Part shown: one piece after another, positions 1-12,334 of the stretch
Layout: each line of letters begins with the position of its first letter
Numbering within the stretch: the first letter of the stretch is position 1
Assembly (NCBI GenBank): GCA_905147135.1
Contig: LR990041.1
Location: forward strand, 19,777,907 to 19,841,906
DNA length: 64,000 nt
Reading direction: 5' to 3'
DNA from: Blastobasis lacticolella
Taxonomy: Eukaryota > Arthropoda > Insecta > Lepidoptera > Blastobasidae
Made by a program: the position numbers and the translations under genes
The notes under the pieces: generated by a model
Told to the model about the DNA's origin: nothing
What the model saw: the letters and a program-made list of their open reading frames with translations, nothing else
Database searches by the model: none

Positions 1-16
1 CGCTATTTCAGAATTA

Positions 17-2638
17 ATGGAAGAAGGTATTGAACCAGATGCACTTTGTTTCACCGAAACATTTATTAAAAAAGGTGAAGAAAGTACAGTTAATATTACA
101 AACTTTAATCTAGTTGCGAATTATTCTAGACGTACAAAGAGAGGCGGTTCAAGTATTTTACTGAGGAAAGGAACACGAAGCATTCCACTAAACCTAAATA
201 CATTTTCAGTTCCTAAAATTTTTGAATGCTGTGGTGTTCATTTACCTGAGTATAATATCATCCTTATCTGTATTTACAACTCACATAAAAAATTTGCTAA
301 CTCATTCCTTATGAAATTAGAAGAATTACTACATACAATGTCAAAAAAATATAATAACAAAAAAATTGTTATTACTGGGGATTTTAATATAAACCTCATG
401 GAAGTAACTAATGCATCTAAATATTTAAAGGATATTATAAATAACCATAACTTGTCTTCTCATATCAATGAACCTACCAGAGGGTCTTCCTGCCTTGATC
501 TTATAATTAGCAATATTAAAAAAGGATTAGGTAAAATTATTCCACTTGGACTCTCTGATCATGAAACTACACAAATATTACAGATTCCGGTAAAGAATAA
601 AAAAGAATTTCGGGAAAATTGGATTTTCTATAAAAGAGATTATAGTCGCTCAAATATTCAAAAATTCAGAGAGTATTTAAATTCCTTTCCACTATCCCCC
701 ATCCGAGAAAAACAGGATGTTAATGAAGCATTCACAACTTTTCATGAATCTTTTTGTTTGCTTTATGATTTATGCTTTCCAATGATTAAAATTACAGTTA
801 ATAATAAGTCTAAAAAGTCGAAGTGGATTACTAGAGGTATCAGATTATGTACAAAGAAAAAAAGAACATTACGTTATGAGTACTATAAAAATAAAACACA
901 AGATAGCAAGAAAATATACCTAAACTACTCTAAAACTTTAAAAAAATGTATACTTACATCAAAAAAATGTAATTACAATAAACTAATTTCAAATAGTAAA
1001 AACACTTGTAAAGCATCCTGGAAAGTTATAAACGAAGAAACAGGCATTAAAAACTTTGACAATAATATCGACGAAATAAACCTCGACGGACAAATTATTT
1101 CTGATCCTACTGATATTGCTAACGCATTTAATAACTACTTCATAAATCTTACAAATAATGATAACACAAACCAAAACAAAATAAATACAAATATTGAATA
1201 CTTAAATAACTCCATATTTTTGAGCCCTTTTAATGAGCCTGAGATTATTAAAGTAATTTTATCACTTAATAACACAAATGCTTGTGGATACGATGGAATA
1301 TCCACAAAAATACTAAAAGAATGTAGAGTTGAACTAGCACCTATTCTGACATTAGTTAATCTATCATTTGAACAAGGCGTTTTTCCAAACGACCTAAAAA
1401 TTTCTATTGTTAAACCACTATTCAAGAAAGGAGATCAATCAGAATTACCAAATTACAGACCTATTGCACTGATTCCAATATTATCAAAGATATTTGAAAA
1501 ATGTATGCATTTAAGATTAACGGAATTTTGTAACAAGTTTAACATTATAAAAGAAGAACAGCATGGATTTCAAAAAGGCAAGTCTACTGCTTTAGCTGGA
1601 TTTAACCTAGTTAAAAGTATACTAAAACATTTAGACAAAAGAGAACTCGTGACCGTGTTGTTCTTTGATATGTCCAAAGCATTTGACTTTGTGTCCCATA
1701 ACATCCTGCTCTCTAAATTAGAAAAATACGGAATTCGAGGTCCAGCGTTATCTTGGATAAAATCATACCTAGTAAACAGACAACAATGCACACAAATAAA
1801 TAAAATAAGTAGTAATAATGTTCTCACACACTATACCTCTTTATACAAATTTTACCGATTTGGCGTTCCACAAGGTAGCGTCTTGGGGCCGTTGTTATTC
1901 CTTTTATATATCAATGATCTACCTAACCTTACTCCTAATAACGAATGTATACTTTTTGCCGATGATATTTCCATAATAGTTACATCTGATAAAGAAAATT
2001 TACAAAATTACGAATCAAATATAAACTGCATTATTAATTCTGTGATAGACTGGCTATCAGCTAATAATTTACAAGTTAATCTTTTAAAAACACGGTTTAT
2101 ACAATTTACTACTAAAGGGCGGAAAAATGTAAAGCTCAATATTAATTATAAAGGCGCACCCATTAATGAAGTTGACAGCGCTCCGTTCCTTGGGCTACAA
2201 ATTGACAAAAACCTTAATTTTATGAACCATGTAGATAATGTATGTGCTAAGATCAATAAGTTTGTTTATGTTCTCCGCAGACTCAGACAAATAGTGTCTC
2301 AAAATGTAGCCCTATCCGCTTATCACGGCTACATAGCATCCATCTTAAGATATGGGCTAATAATCTGGGGTAATAGCTCTTTCATTCAAAAAGCATTTAT
2401 TGCACAAAAAAAGTGCGTTCGAGCATTATGTGGCTTAGGACCCTTAGAATCTTGTCGACCTTTCTTCCAAAAACACAACTTGTTAACCCTTACCAATATG
2501 TACATCATGGAAATATGTAAATTCGTCAAACACAACCCCAATATATTTGCTCAATACAGTAGCCTATCAACACGCTCAGTGAGAGATCCCGAACGCAAAA
2601 TATACATGCATTGTCCCAATACCAGTCTATTTATTTAA
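17..2638 (+). pseudogene. Jockey-like LINE ORF2 (endonuclease-reverse transcriptase), split by a PLE
   Basis: This frame encodes the endonuclease and reverse transcriptase of a non-LTR retrotransposon, which nicks the target and copies its own RNA there. The apurinic-type endonuclease comes first (GDFNINL near residue 122, LSDHE near 180). The reverse transcriptase follows, with FFDMSKAFDFV near residue 555, GVPQGSVLGPLLFLLYINDL near 620 and the catalytic FADD near 655. The 873-codon frame stops only because a Penelope-like element entered at about 2633. The lost C-terminus resumes at 5062 with a YNKLP-type motif and a stop near 5166. The 5' end and any ORF1 lie left of the window. The rest of the frame is open, so the LINE was probably young when it was hit. 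Jockey-group assignment is by eye. Confidence 0.85.
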
Positions 2639-2676
2639 CACTTTGTGTTGTCACTTCATGATGGAACTCCATTATT

Positions 2677-3278
2677 ATGAATTAAATCACTTTTTGTACA
2701 CTAGTTCCACTTTATTATATAATTTTTATTAAATTGCAACCGGTTTCGAATTACTCATCTTCAGGCAATTACTTTATATTTTGATTACAAGCTATATGTA
2801 GGTACCGACAAATAATAATTTAAAGTTGATGTGGGTACCGACAGTATACAATAATGTTAGGATGTCACAGTGCAGAGAAATGTACAGTATGTCAACATAA
2901 TACAAATTACAAGTAGTCAAAATTTTTTAAGTTGGTATGTCAATTGTTATACATTTAAGTAAATGGCAAAAAATATAAATTATATCGAAGGTATGTCATT
3001 TAAAATAATTTAAAATAGGTGATGTCGATAAGGAAATTTGGTCATTAATTATATTATCTTTCTTCATTCTGTTCACTTCTATAGCTTCTAGTCCATCTAG
3101 TCTACGTCCTTTCCCAGCTATATGAAGGTATTTTATGCCATTATCTGGGTTAAAAATATGGTTTTCTTTATTAAGGTGTTCCGCAAAGGTCGAGGTTTGT
3201 GTATTTTTTCTCCAGCTAGCTATATGTTCTTTGATTCTTGTTTTAAACTTCCTTCCTGTTTGACCTATGTATATTTTA
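2677..3278 (-). repeat. Left inverted arm of the PLE (602 bp)
   Basis: This is the reverse complement of 4448-5049. All stretches I compared matched exactly. It therefore carries the antisense of the GIY-YIG coding end and of the hammerhead-like motif. Homology stops at about 3278, where the forward RT sequence begins. Confidence 0.9.
2732..2770 (-). ncRNA. Hammerhead-ribozyme-like motif, inverted copy
   Basis: This is the mirror of 4956-4994 within the left arm. Read on the minus strand it carries the same CTGAAGA box, GAAAC box, ACCGGT palindrome and flanking six-base arms. Confidence 0.45.
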
Positions 3279-3282
3279 CAGA

Positions 3283-4730
3283 GATGAACCCCAGGCCTCC
3301 TCGTTTACATGGATATTATAAACTGCATAAAGAAAACCAACCAATTCGACCAGTAGTTTCATACACAGGCGCTCCAGCATATAAACTAGCAAAAACAGTA
3401 AATAAACTATACAAAAGCTTGACATCGTATAAACCTACACACAATTAAAAATAGTGTAGATTTAATAGAAAAAATAAGCCATATTAAAGTTTCACAACAG
3501 GCGAAATTAGTGTCCTTCGATGTAAAGAATTTGTTCACAAGTGTACCAGTCAAAGAATGCCTTCAAATAATAAATGAAAACCTATGCCAATCCAAACTTG
3601 AAGCACAAAAAATAATAGACTTAGAGGCAGCCATCAAAATTTGTCTAGATCAAAATTATTTTATATGGAACAAACAAACATACAAGCAAATGGAAGGTTT
3701 AGCAATGGGTAGCCCTTTGTCTCCTCTATGCGCTGACATTTACATGGACAATTTTGAAAAAGAAATTTTAAATTCGAGATTCCGTAAACACATACAATAT
3801 TGGTACAGATATGTCGATGATATATTGTGTCTGTGGACTGGAAATGATAACGACCTAAACAGTGTATTAGATTTTATGAATTCCTTGAACCCTAATATTC
3901 AACTGACGATGGAAATTGGTGGAAAAACCATTAATTTTCTTGACATTACAATAGACATCACGAACGATCAACATGAATATAAAATATATCGTAAAGAGAC
4001 ATATAGCGATAATATTATACACGCCACATCCCGGCATCCAGACAGTCATAAACATGCGGCTTTCCACGCGTTTATCCATAGATTATTAAGTGTACCAATG
4101 AGTCGAGAAAACTTTACTAAGGAGTTGAAAACTATAGAACGGATAGCAATAAACAATGGCTACTCCAAAAAACTAATAAACAATATTCTCATACGCAAGC
4201 AAAGAGTAATAACTAGGAAAATGTTGGCACCCGCGGCTTTAGAAATTAACAAACCTACAAAAAGATGGGCAACAATTCCCTATGTTGGACCTATCACACA
4301 CAAATTGAGGAAAATTTGCAATAGCGATCAGCAAAACACTGCATTTTATAGCATAAAATCGCTGGGGTCCTTGATTTGCAACAATAAGGATAAAATACCC
4401 ATTGAAAATCAAAGTGGAATTTATAGTCTGACATGTGACACGTGTGCTAAAATATACATAGGTCAAACAGGAAGGAAGTTTAAAACAAGAATCAAAGAAC
4501 ATATAGCTAGCTGGAGAAAAAATACACAAACCTCGACCTTTGCGGAACACCTTAATAAAGAAAACCATATTTTTAACCCAGATAATGGCATAAAATACCT
4601 TCATATAGCTGGGAAAGGACGTAGACTAGATGGACTAGAAGCTATAGAAGTGAACAGAATGAAGAAAGATAATATAATTAATGACCAAATTTCCTTATCG
4701 ACATCACCTATTTTAAATTATTTTAAATGA
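3283..4730 (+). pseudogene. PLE reverse transcriptase with GIY-YIG endonuclease, 5'-truncated and frameshifted
   Basis: The RT begins in one frame at about 3283 (YYKLHKENQPIRPVVSYTG, an RT1-type block) and stops at 3448. It resumes in another frame from about 3440, so one small indel lies near 3425-3445. The second frame carries LVSFDVKNLF (catalytic Asp, block A), GLAMGSPLSPL (block B) and YVDD near 3815 (block C). The C-terminal endonuclease shows IYSLTCDTC followed by YIGQTGRKFKTRIKEH near 4455, the GIY-YIG fold of Penelope elements. The stop is at 4728-4730. The N-terminal part of the RT is missing, so the copy is not autonomous. Confidence 0.88.
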
Positions 4731-5049
4731 CATACCTTCGATATAATTTATATTTTTTGCCATTTACTTAAATGTATAACAATTGACATACCAACTTAAA
4801 AAATTTTGACTACTTGTAATTTGTATTATGTTGACATACTGTACATTTCTCTGCACTGTGACATCCTAACATTATTGTATACTGTCGGTACCCACATCAA
4901 CTTTAAATTATTATTTGTCGGTACCTACATATAGCTTGTAATCAAAATATAAAGTAATTGCCTGAAGATGAGTAATTCGAAACCGGTTGCAATTTAATAA
5001 AAATTATATAATAAAGTGGAACTAGTGTACAAAAAGTGATTTAATTCAT
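4448..5049 (+). repeat. Right arm of the PLE (602 bp)
   Basis: This forward arm contains the end of the ORF (GIY-YIG domain), the 3' untranslated region with the hammerhead-like motif, and the terminus at ATTCAT. It pairs with 2677-3278, so a transcript across the element could fold into a stem of about 600 bp. Confidence 0.9.
4956..4994 (+). ncRNA. Hammerhead-ribozyme-like motif in the PLE terminus
   Basis: In order the sequence holds AATTGC (4956-4961), CTGAAGA (4962-4968, fitting CUGANGA), a short GAG/TTC stem-loop, GAAA (4979-4982), the self-complementary ACCGGT (4982-4987), T, and GCAATT (4989-4994). AATTGC can pair with GCAATT as helix I. ACCGGT could form helix III, most readily between two copies. 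Minimal hammerheads of this kind are known in PLE terminal repeats. The helix II register needs one unpaired T, so activity is uncertain. Confidence 0.5.
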
Positions 5050-5290
5050 ACCAGTCTATTTGTAAATAATTGTAGCCATATGTGTCTCAAAATTTATAAC
5101 AAACTGCCGCGTGACCTAAAATCCTTAAAGGCTTTACATTTAATAATGGGCTGCATAGTTGGTTAATTAGTAAAACCTTTTATACACTGCAAGAATTTTA
5201 TAATTATAATTTAAATTAGTAATTGTTACGAGTCATTGTTATTGTTCTTTAATTAAATATATTAGTGTAGTAATAAACCTATTGTATATC
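5048..5290 (+). mobile_element. 3' end of the interrupted LINE
   Basis: After the second copy of the target duplication the LINE frame resumes, encoding a short LKIYNKLPRDLK stretch near 5090 typical of LINE ORF2 C-termini. It stops near 5166. An A/T-rich 3' UTR follows, with AATAAA near 5272. The exact 3' end is uncertain. Confidence 0.7.
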
Positions 5291-5929
5291 TGTATGAGAC
5301 AGATATTTACTGCTGATCGAATGTCAAATACATATTTTTCCACCTATGTAACACACAGTAAAAACAATAAAGACTTTTATGATTATGATTATGAGCAGGT
5401 CCGCTTTCCTACTTTTTCTTCTCCACTTTGTCCGATCACATACGACTCGGCGATATCAATCCATCACTTTTCTGGGTCTCCCGCGGGACCGCTTTCCTGA
5501 TACAGGCAGGTTTAGGCACCTATTTCCCACTGGGACATACTGCGTTCGCAGTACTGCGCCGATTTACCAGCGCTGGCCGAAGGTAGCGGACAAGTTCGTC
5601 AATCGCTATCACTACCGAGCAATTCGCATCTTGGCTAGACCTGCAGACCCACTACGGAACCCAGCCAGAGAGAAAAGCCCACCAGCTGAAAAGCAACTGA
5701 CTGTCACACCAGAGACATCCACAATTTCTCCCTCTACGTCAGTGCTGGCATGGTCGTCAAATAAGGTTTTTGTGGATTTAAAGTTTTGTAAACAACAACG
5801 AGTAAGGGGTACATTTTTCATAAAAAAGGCAAATATAGTAAATAGCCTCATTTCAATAGCCTCAATACAACGTAATAGAATATAAACTATAAACACATTT
5901 CAAAAATAATCACAATTTCGTTTACCTAC
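5291..5929. other. Fritz intron 5, unassigned sequence
   Basis: Open frames run on both strands here (plus 5379-5885, minus 5612-5896), but neither shows a family motif I recognise, and no splice-compatible fritz exon is evident. It may be a decayed repeat. Confidence 0.4.
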
Positions 5930-8900
5930 CTGACTAGGTGCTTGCTCCACAATATGTATCAAGTTGTCAGATTTGCAGCAAAGTTCCGCAGACAGGGTCT
6001 CATTTTCCAACTGATGATATGCTACTAATGACACCTGTGCCCTGTAAATTGAAAAATAATAATAATTTAAAAAGTATTCATTGCTATACTTAGCTAAACA
6101 GTGTTTACTACAATTTCGGATTAAATATGCATCATCAGTGTTATGGTAACTGGGTCTCCAGTATGGTAACTGTCACATACAAGTGTTCAAAGTGGCCCTA
6201 TAAACTTCAACCTTACAGTGACAAAGCAATTTCTTGCTTTATCAGGCTCAGATTTAAGTTCAAATGCAGTCATAAAGCAACAAGGTTGATTTTCCTTTGC
6301 AAGATATACAGGGTGTTACATAATATGTGTATAAAACCGTGTACTGGATAGAGTGCTAAATGTATTAAAACGATAGGTACAATTATTCAACGTACGACAA
6401 AAATAATTGTACCTATCGTTTTCATACGTTTAGCACTCCATCCAGTTCACGGCTTCATACATATATTATGTAACACCCTGTATATTGGTGACAGAACAAG
6501 TGTTGTTCAAAACTGATAAACCACTTTCTTGGCCTGACTGTAGACTGACTTACAGCTCGGGTCACTTACCCCTGTATGGAGTAGAGGTGTAGGTTAGCGA
6601 GGTCCTCCCCAGCAGGGCTCCAAGGCGCGGGCTCGTTGGCCGTGGCGGCCCACACGAGCACCCGCAGAGGTGTGGCCCCACTGCCCCCACTGCTACTGCC
6701 CCCGCCGCCACTGCCCCCTCCCCCACATTCACACCAAGACACACGCCGTTCAGCGCGACGCGATCCACCACCAAGCTCGATGTTCTGAAATGGTAAAGCA
6801 GCAGTGGATGATGTATACTATATTTTAATATTCATCCCCTAGAAATAATCAGTACATTCTCGCAATATGGGAATAGTAAGGGGTTATGATAATGTTACTA
6901 ATAGAAAGTACTGTAAAATGAGTTTCTTCCTAAAGCTTTTCCTCTGCACTGCAACGGCATGTCTACAGGTGTAACGTTGCACAACACTATGGCACGTTAT
7001 ACGACGTTCCCTTGCTTTTGAATTTTTTTTTATAAAGCCTCCCAGCACGTCAAACCACAAAATTCAAAATTATTTAAAAATTTGTCTACCCTTTTTCATC
7101 ATCCTGTTTCGCGGTAGACGCCGAAAAGGACGCTAACCGCTCTATTTTGGCGCGATAAAGTTTGCGCAGGCGCGAGCCTGTGTTGCCACTTCTCCACCAC
7201 TTCTCAGGCATTATGCCAAATTATAGACATAATGTCTGGGTATTTAATAATATATCTATCTATTTTTCTTTTGTATAATAATTTTTATTTATTTATTTCA
7301 TATGTATGTGTATTCTGGTAACATGGTAAAATATTTTCCATGTTATCAGACGCCAATTCTATAGTTAATGTATTATATTTTCTGGATTATTTTAACATTT
7401 AGGCAAACTTTTCGGCGTAAATGATTTTGACGTGTTGGGAATACTTTTTTATCACGTTTCGAGCGCGAAGGAATTTTAAGTTTTTTCACACGAAAACTAT
7501 AATAGGACCACGCTAAGTCCGAATCGACTGACAGTGGTAGAAATTATTAAGTGTGGATATGGCAATATCGATTGGATAATCTGTCCTTGTCAGTCATTAT
7601 TATTTAGGTGGTTCGCACACTGGAACGCAGCACCGTACGGTTGTGCGTGACATGCGTTAGTGCGAGACATAAACTTATTTGAGCTGTCATCGGTTTCTAT
7701 GGAAATCACGCATAGTCGAACACACTGAAAACGCATTCACGTGCGTTCGTGCGGATCCGTCGTTTTTTTTCTTTGACACATTTGACACGCTTGCTCTAAA
7801 GTCAATATTGCCAAGGAGGTCTACAGTAATACATACTGAATTTAGTGCTGAATCCAAACTCAAAACTGTAATACCTCTGAAACTAATGGTCCTAGAATAC
7901 TAGTTATAAACAGAAATGATAATACATGTCAAGGCCTACATTTCGGATGACAGATCTCAAACTTGGAAAATGTTATCACTTGGAAAGTATTGATCTTGAA
8001 TCTCTTTTCCCATGAGTCTATGTTTACCAGTAGTCCCACGACTGCCAGTGATTTGTTTATTCCGATCTTTCGTTCCTCGATAATATTTCGTATAGCCACG
8101 TATTTTTCGGTTCATTATCTCTTTTTCTCTCTTTCGTATGGAAGCCATCAACAATACCAAGGACTAATTGTCAAACTGACAAATAAATTGAAGTCGATCA
8201 CAATCATCATCGAAATGCACTGCCTTTTGACTATAATCTAAAGTAGTTACATCTGAATACTTGCCCACTTGCTCTAAACTGATAATAATGTTGTAAATAT
8301 ATTCTATTGCTAAAAGAGGGCGACGTTCAATTCTAATATTAGGCGGTCGGGCTGCGGGTCAGATAAGTTTTTGGCGCTGTACTTTCTACATAAAATGGCG
8401 TCAAATAGGCAGCTGCTGTGAAGTGAGGTCTCCAGGATTGTCAGATAGGCGTTCCATTACTCAGTTCTCAAATTATTTTTCGCCTAAATAATATAATTTT
8501 ATTAAAAGATTTCGAATTCCTAAATTTTTGATTGTATATAAAACAATATAAAAATTACACATAGGTATTTCCAAGTTTCGCCAGAATGACCAATAAAGGG
8601 CCCAATCTTGTAATAGAGTGGTCTATGGAAATCCAGCTCTGGAGTTGTCTATGGAAACGTACGGTGATGCGGATCCGCAGCCACGCGCGTGGATGCGTTT
8701 TCCGCAGCACCTTATTTTGCTGCGTTCCAATCTGCCAATCGCTTTATAATATTTTTCAAGTCAGTCAAATTCGTTGTTATGACTTTTATGAATGACGTTC
8801 TATGACGCATAAAAGACATGGCATAAGTTGCCATACAGAGACTTTTATTTAATATTTTTTTAAAAGCGATTCGGACTTAGCATGGTCTTATTATATTTAG

Positions 8901-10647
8901 TTTTTGAGATAATCTTTTTGAATTTTGACTTTGCATGTTTGCGAACATTTGAATCGAGCAAAGGGTGGGAGTGCTCAACTTCTGGAGCTGGGTGTATTTT
9001 TCTTGTGCCTTTGCTGTTGGTGGTGATAGACCGCCTACACGCAAGTATCTCACATTTTACCCTGCATCGCGGCCTGCATGAGCCCCTGCAAGCCAGCTCA
9101 GCCCCAAGCTCCATCCAGTACCTATATCACCAGGTTTTGTATTCCGCCTACTTACCCAACCCTGTGTGAGAAGTCACCATCCATCCACCTAGCAAAACTA
9201 ATCCTAATTCTGTACCAACCTGTTTCTAATAAGTTTTGTAGAGTTCTGAGCCGCTGCTTATGCTGTATGATTTTGTTACAATAGTGTAATAAGTAGTTTT
9301 AAGTTACTTGAGAACATGGAGGAACCCACATTCATTTCAATCACCGGCATTGCTTCCGATCCCCTTAGGTTGCAGATGTCCTGGACGACAGTGGCCACTT
9401 TCCATCAGGTGGACCGTCTGTCCATGTGCCTCTCTAGGTAATAAAAGAAAACATACTCCACCCCTTCCACATCACTCCCATACCACAGTATAGTACTGAG
9501 ATAAATTCTACATTTATAAACTCTCTACACAGTTTTCACCTGCATAAAGTTTGGTTGTTTGTAAATGTCCAATTACCCTATTGGAATCCAATTATTTTTC
9601 CAGTATCAAAATTACTGTAGTATGGGAATAGTGTAGCTTTCTGGTAGTGAAGCTGTGTAACAATTTTGGAAATCAGTTCAGTGGTTTCAGATATTACTGT
9701 TATCATCCAAACACACACCATCTTTTCCTCTTTATTATAAAATAGTATAGACTAACCTGCCTCTGCCTCCATTCTCTCAACATGATGTCAGCATAAAAAT
9801 ACAAAGAAATAAATTTTTTACGTACTTAAGTAATTTAATAGACAAGAATTAACAAAAATAATAACATAGTAGAATAACTAAAGCACTAAAGTTATACTGA
9901 CTTGTAAATGAGGATCTCTATCCTTGATTCTGCTGGGAGAGGCCTTCGCGTTCTTTCCAAATGTAATTAAAGTTGCCATTCGGTCAGCATACGTAAATAG
10001 CAAGTGAGACTTGCACATCACAACTATAAATCAAATTAAAAGTTAATTTAAAGTGGATATTTCAGTAACAATAATTCATTGTTAGGTACATTAATTTTAA
10101 AGTTTGCCACTACAGTTTTCTATCTTAATTATAATATGTATTTTCTTAAACAAGTGTAAAAATAATTTAAGAGTACTTACCACCAGTAATTGGTTGACCA
10201 AATACTTTCCCAACACAATATCTATCGAAGAGAACTTGAGTAACATCAAGCGTATTGGGCTTTATTGTGAGGTAGGCTATGGCACCGGATGAGAATATCA
10301 GTGTAGCGAGGCTATCAGTGGTCCACACGCACTCTACGACACTGCGCTCACGCAGAAGAGTCTCAAGTTGGCGAATTTGTCTAGGTCGAGGCGCGCGCCA
10401 GTGTCCCCCTCGCTTCTCATAGTAACTCCTCTTTCCAGCATCATAAATCGACTCGTCAGCTTTCTTTTTCGTCTCATACCTAAACGCAACATACACAAAA
10501 AAATTATAAAACATATTTTTAATTGATTAATAAGTACAAAACAAAGTTCCCGTGGCAAACTTACTTAAAAGTTTTGAAGTCACCATTACTCACGAGCAAG
10601 GAATCATCGGAAGTTATAAACTTTATTTCGTAACTAAACATTGTCAT
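5930..10647 (-). CDS. fritz: Planar cell polarity effector fritz (WDPCP), exons 1-5 of a gene that continues left
   Basis: Fritz/WDPCP is a WD-repeat cytoplasmic protein of planar cell polarity and, in vertebrates, of ciliogenesis with septins. Five exons join in phase with GT/AG junctions: 10565-10647, 10181-10479, 9902-10023, 6570-6784 and 5930-6041. The start is at 10647 (MTMFSYEIK), with a second in-frame ATG at 10641. Family-like stretches are ESIYDAGKRSYYEKRG with the following Arg-rich segment and LFDRYCVGKV (exon 2), HLLFTYADRMATLITFGK (exon 3), VLVWAATANEPAPWSP then LANLHLYSIQG (exon 4), and VSLVAYHQLENETLSAELC (exon 5). Exon 4 carries a Gly/Ser-rich insert (a run of about 20 residues) that I do not associate with the family. 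Intron 3 is 3.1 kb. The C-terminal half lies beyond the left edge, and the LINE/PLE at 1-5290 would then sit in intron 5. The name rests on recalled family patterns. Confidence 0.75.
6307..6482. mobile_element. Foldback MITE, TA-flanked (mariner/Tc1-like ends)
   Basis: The element is almost a complete palindrome. TACAGGGTGTTACATAATAT at the left is mirrored at the right, with arms of about 80 bp and a short loop near 6395. It is bounded by TA on both sides, as expected for mariner/Tc1-type non-autonomous copies. It lies in fritz intron 4 and has no ORF. Confidence 0.75.
6785..9901. other. Fritz intron 3, with repeat debris
   Basis: I see no exon here. 7600-7760 and 8600-8720 share short related stretches (around CTATGGAAA and GCGGATCCG) and may be two copies of one old repeat. 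About 9340-9460 matches a common lepidopteran LINE-tail type sequence (TTGCAGATGTCCTGG followed by CCATCAGGTGGACCGTCTG). Short open frames lack motifs. Confidence 0.5.
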
Positions 10648-12334
10648 TATAATTCAGGAAATATCCATTATTTACAACTTGTAACGTGAATAATTTACAA
10701 ACAAGAATAATCTACTCTCACTTAACTCTCAACTCAAGTTTCATCTCATCACATCTCATCCACAGATTACCTACTATAGCTCATCTCAGCCGGACTCAGC
10801 CGCAACGTTTCATTTCATTCATCATAAACCAAAACCAAACCAACCAACAAACTAATTAGAGATGGGTGATAAATAACGTCACTGTGAAACGGTCACCGTG
10901 ATCGACAGTCTGGCTGTTACACGTACTCTTCGTAAGTTTTATTAAAGTTTTAAGTAGATTTGTAACTAAGTTAAACTATAACAGTAGTCGTTAACATGCA
11001 TTAATGCCCGATTGTACTAAACTTAGGCGACTCTTAAGTTGGCGCTTTAAAATATTCCTAAGCATTTAGAAGTCACAAAATCGATGCCATAAACTGAGTG
11101 ACTTATCAGCGACTAAGCGCCTCTGTAGACTGGAAAATGTGCAGTAGCGTTTTCCATAGTTATATTATAACACTGCGATCTCCAACCCGCCTGCCAAGCG
11201 TGGAGGTTAAGGCAATAACCTCCCTTTTCGTGGGAGAGGCCCTAAGTCCTGCAGTGGACTGTTATGGGCTGTGATACTGTGATGATGATGTCATGTTGGA
11301 CACAGTCAAAAGCTTTTGACATGTCTAAAAATAAACCAGCGCACTATTCACTACTTGGCATATTAATTTCAAATTATTTATATTTTGAATACTAAAACCC
11401 ATTTGGTAAAAAAGAAAGGGAAAATGTGTCGATATCTTCTTTGCATTACGCGCGCTTTTCCTCGAAACCATGAAATTCGAACGTGAGCATTTTTGAGCAA
11501 ACATGCTACCCTTATATGATTTTATAATTGGTTTAAAGACAGTGAGTGTTAAAATTGGTTGTTTCCTAATTGTGTACACGGAAAAATTTCCTTGCAAGGT
11601 GATGATAGAAGTGGTCGTCCTGCGGCTGTTAAAAAATGTTACATGAAGACTCAAAAACGGCCTAATACAAGAAACCCTTAAAATATCGTCGCTGACCATT
11701 AAAGGAACTTAACAGAAAATTTTGCTCGCGTTGGGTTCCTGATAGTGTAGATAAGGAAATGATTGTAAAATTAGAAAATGGAAAAGGACCGAATATACGT
11801 AATATTATTAGTGACCGATAGAGAGTATTTTGAAAAGTTATAATAACATTTTCATTTGTAGCCTTAATCTTAAAATTCGCTACCACGATCTAGCTGTAAC
11901 GTCACCAGGCCGGGTACCAGGCCGCCGCAACGCCGCTGCCCATACACTTGTAGCCTTAGTGACTGTATCTTTGGAACCGCAATAGGTAGACAATGCTTCA
12001 CAGAGTATGTGTTAGTATGGCCACGTGAAGGTGCACTATGCCTTTATCAGCATGTATCAAAAGCCAAATGTAGTCTTGGGGCTGGACTTTGTTTCGAACC
12101 TAGAGCTTTATCTGGTCGAAGACTTGACCTTACCTTGAACCACCTAACAAGTAACGAGCTCGTTGCAGTGCCGAAGTTCGACTAGCCTCAAAGTACGAAA
12201 CGGTTTACCATTCAGTTATCGGATATTGCGAGCACTGTCTCGCAAATACGCTGCTACTAGTCCAGCGCTGCTCTAATAAAGTTTGATGCTTGTAAGTTAT
12301 ATTTTTCTGTGAAAATTTCAAGTGTCTAGCTATT
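10648..12334. other. Intergenic, fritz 5' flank with LINE-tail fragments
   Basis: The fritz promoter should lie just right of 10647, but I see no clear TATA box. About 11170-11290 looks like a plus-strand LINE 3' tail (GAGAGGCCCTAAGTCCTGCA ending in ATGATGATG). 11893-11955 is a reverse-oriented copy of the repeat at 19088-19137. The short open frames at 11325-11886 have no recognisable motif. Confidence 0.45.

Larger units (their letters stand above)
2633..5047 (+). mobile_element. Penelope-like element (PLE) with long inverted arms, inserted in the LINE
   Basis: The element is flanked by a perfect 14-bp duplication, ATACCAGTCTATTT, at 2619-2632 and 5048-5061, so the boundaries are direct. 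It has a unique 44-bp left edge, an inverted arm (2677-3278), a central reverse transcriptase segment, and a forward arm (4448-5049) that contains the GIY-YIG end of the ORF. The left arm is a reverse-complement copy of the 3' end, and the RT is 5'-truncated at the junction near 3279. Inverted or tandem terminal copies (pseudo-LTRs) are known in PLEs. Equal arm length and near identity suggest a recent insertion. The same left edge occurs in the small copy at 42298. Confidence 0.88.

Noticed and set aside
3122..3448. 108-residue plus-strand frame
   Set aside because: Its first half is antisense of the PLE 3' end in the inverted arm. Only the part after about 3283 is RT.
4239..4604. 121-residue minus-strand frame sharing its N-terminus with the frame at 3122
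   Set aside because: The match is produced by the 602-bp inverted repeat, not by a gene pair.
5379..5885. 168-residue plus frame as a gene
   Set aside because: No recognisable domain, overlapped by an equally long minus frame, and located between a LINE and a fritz exon.
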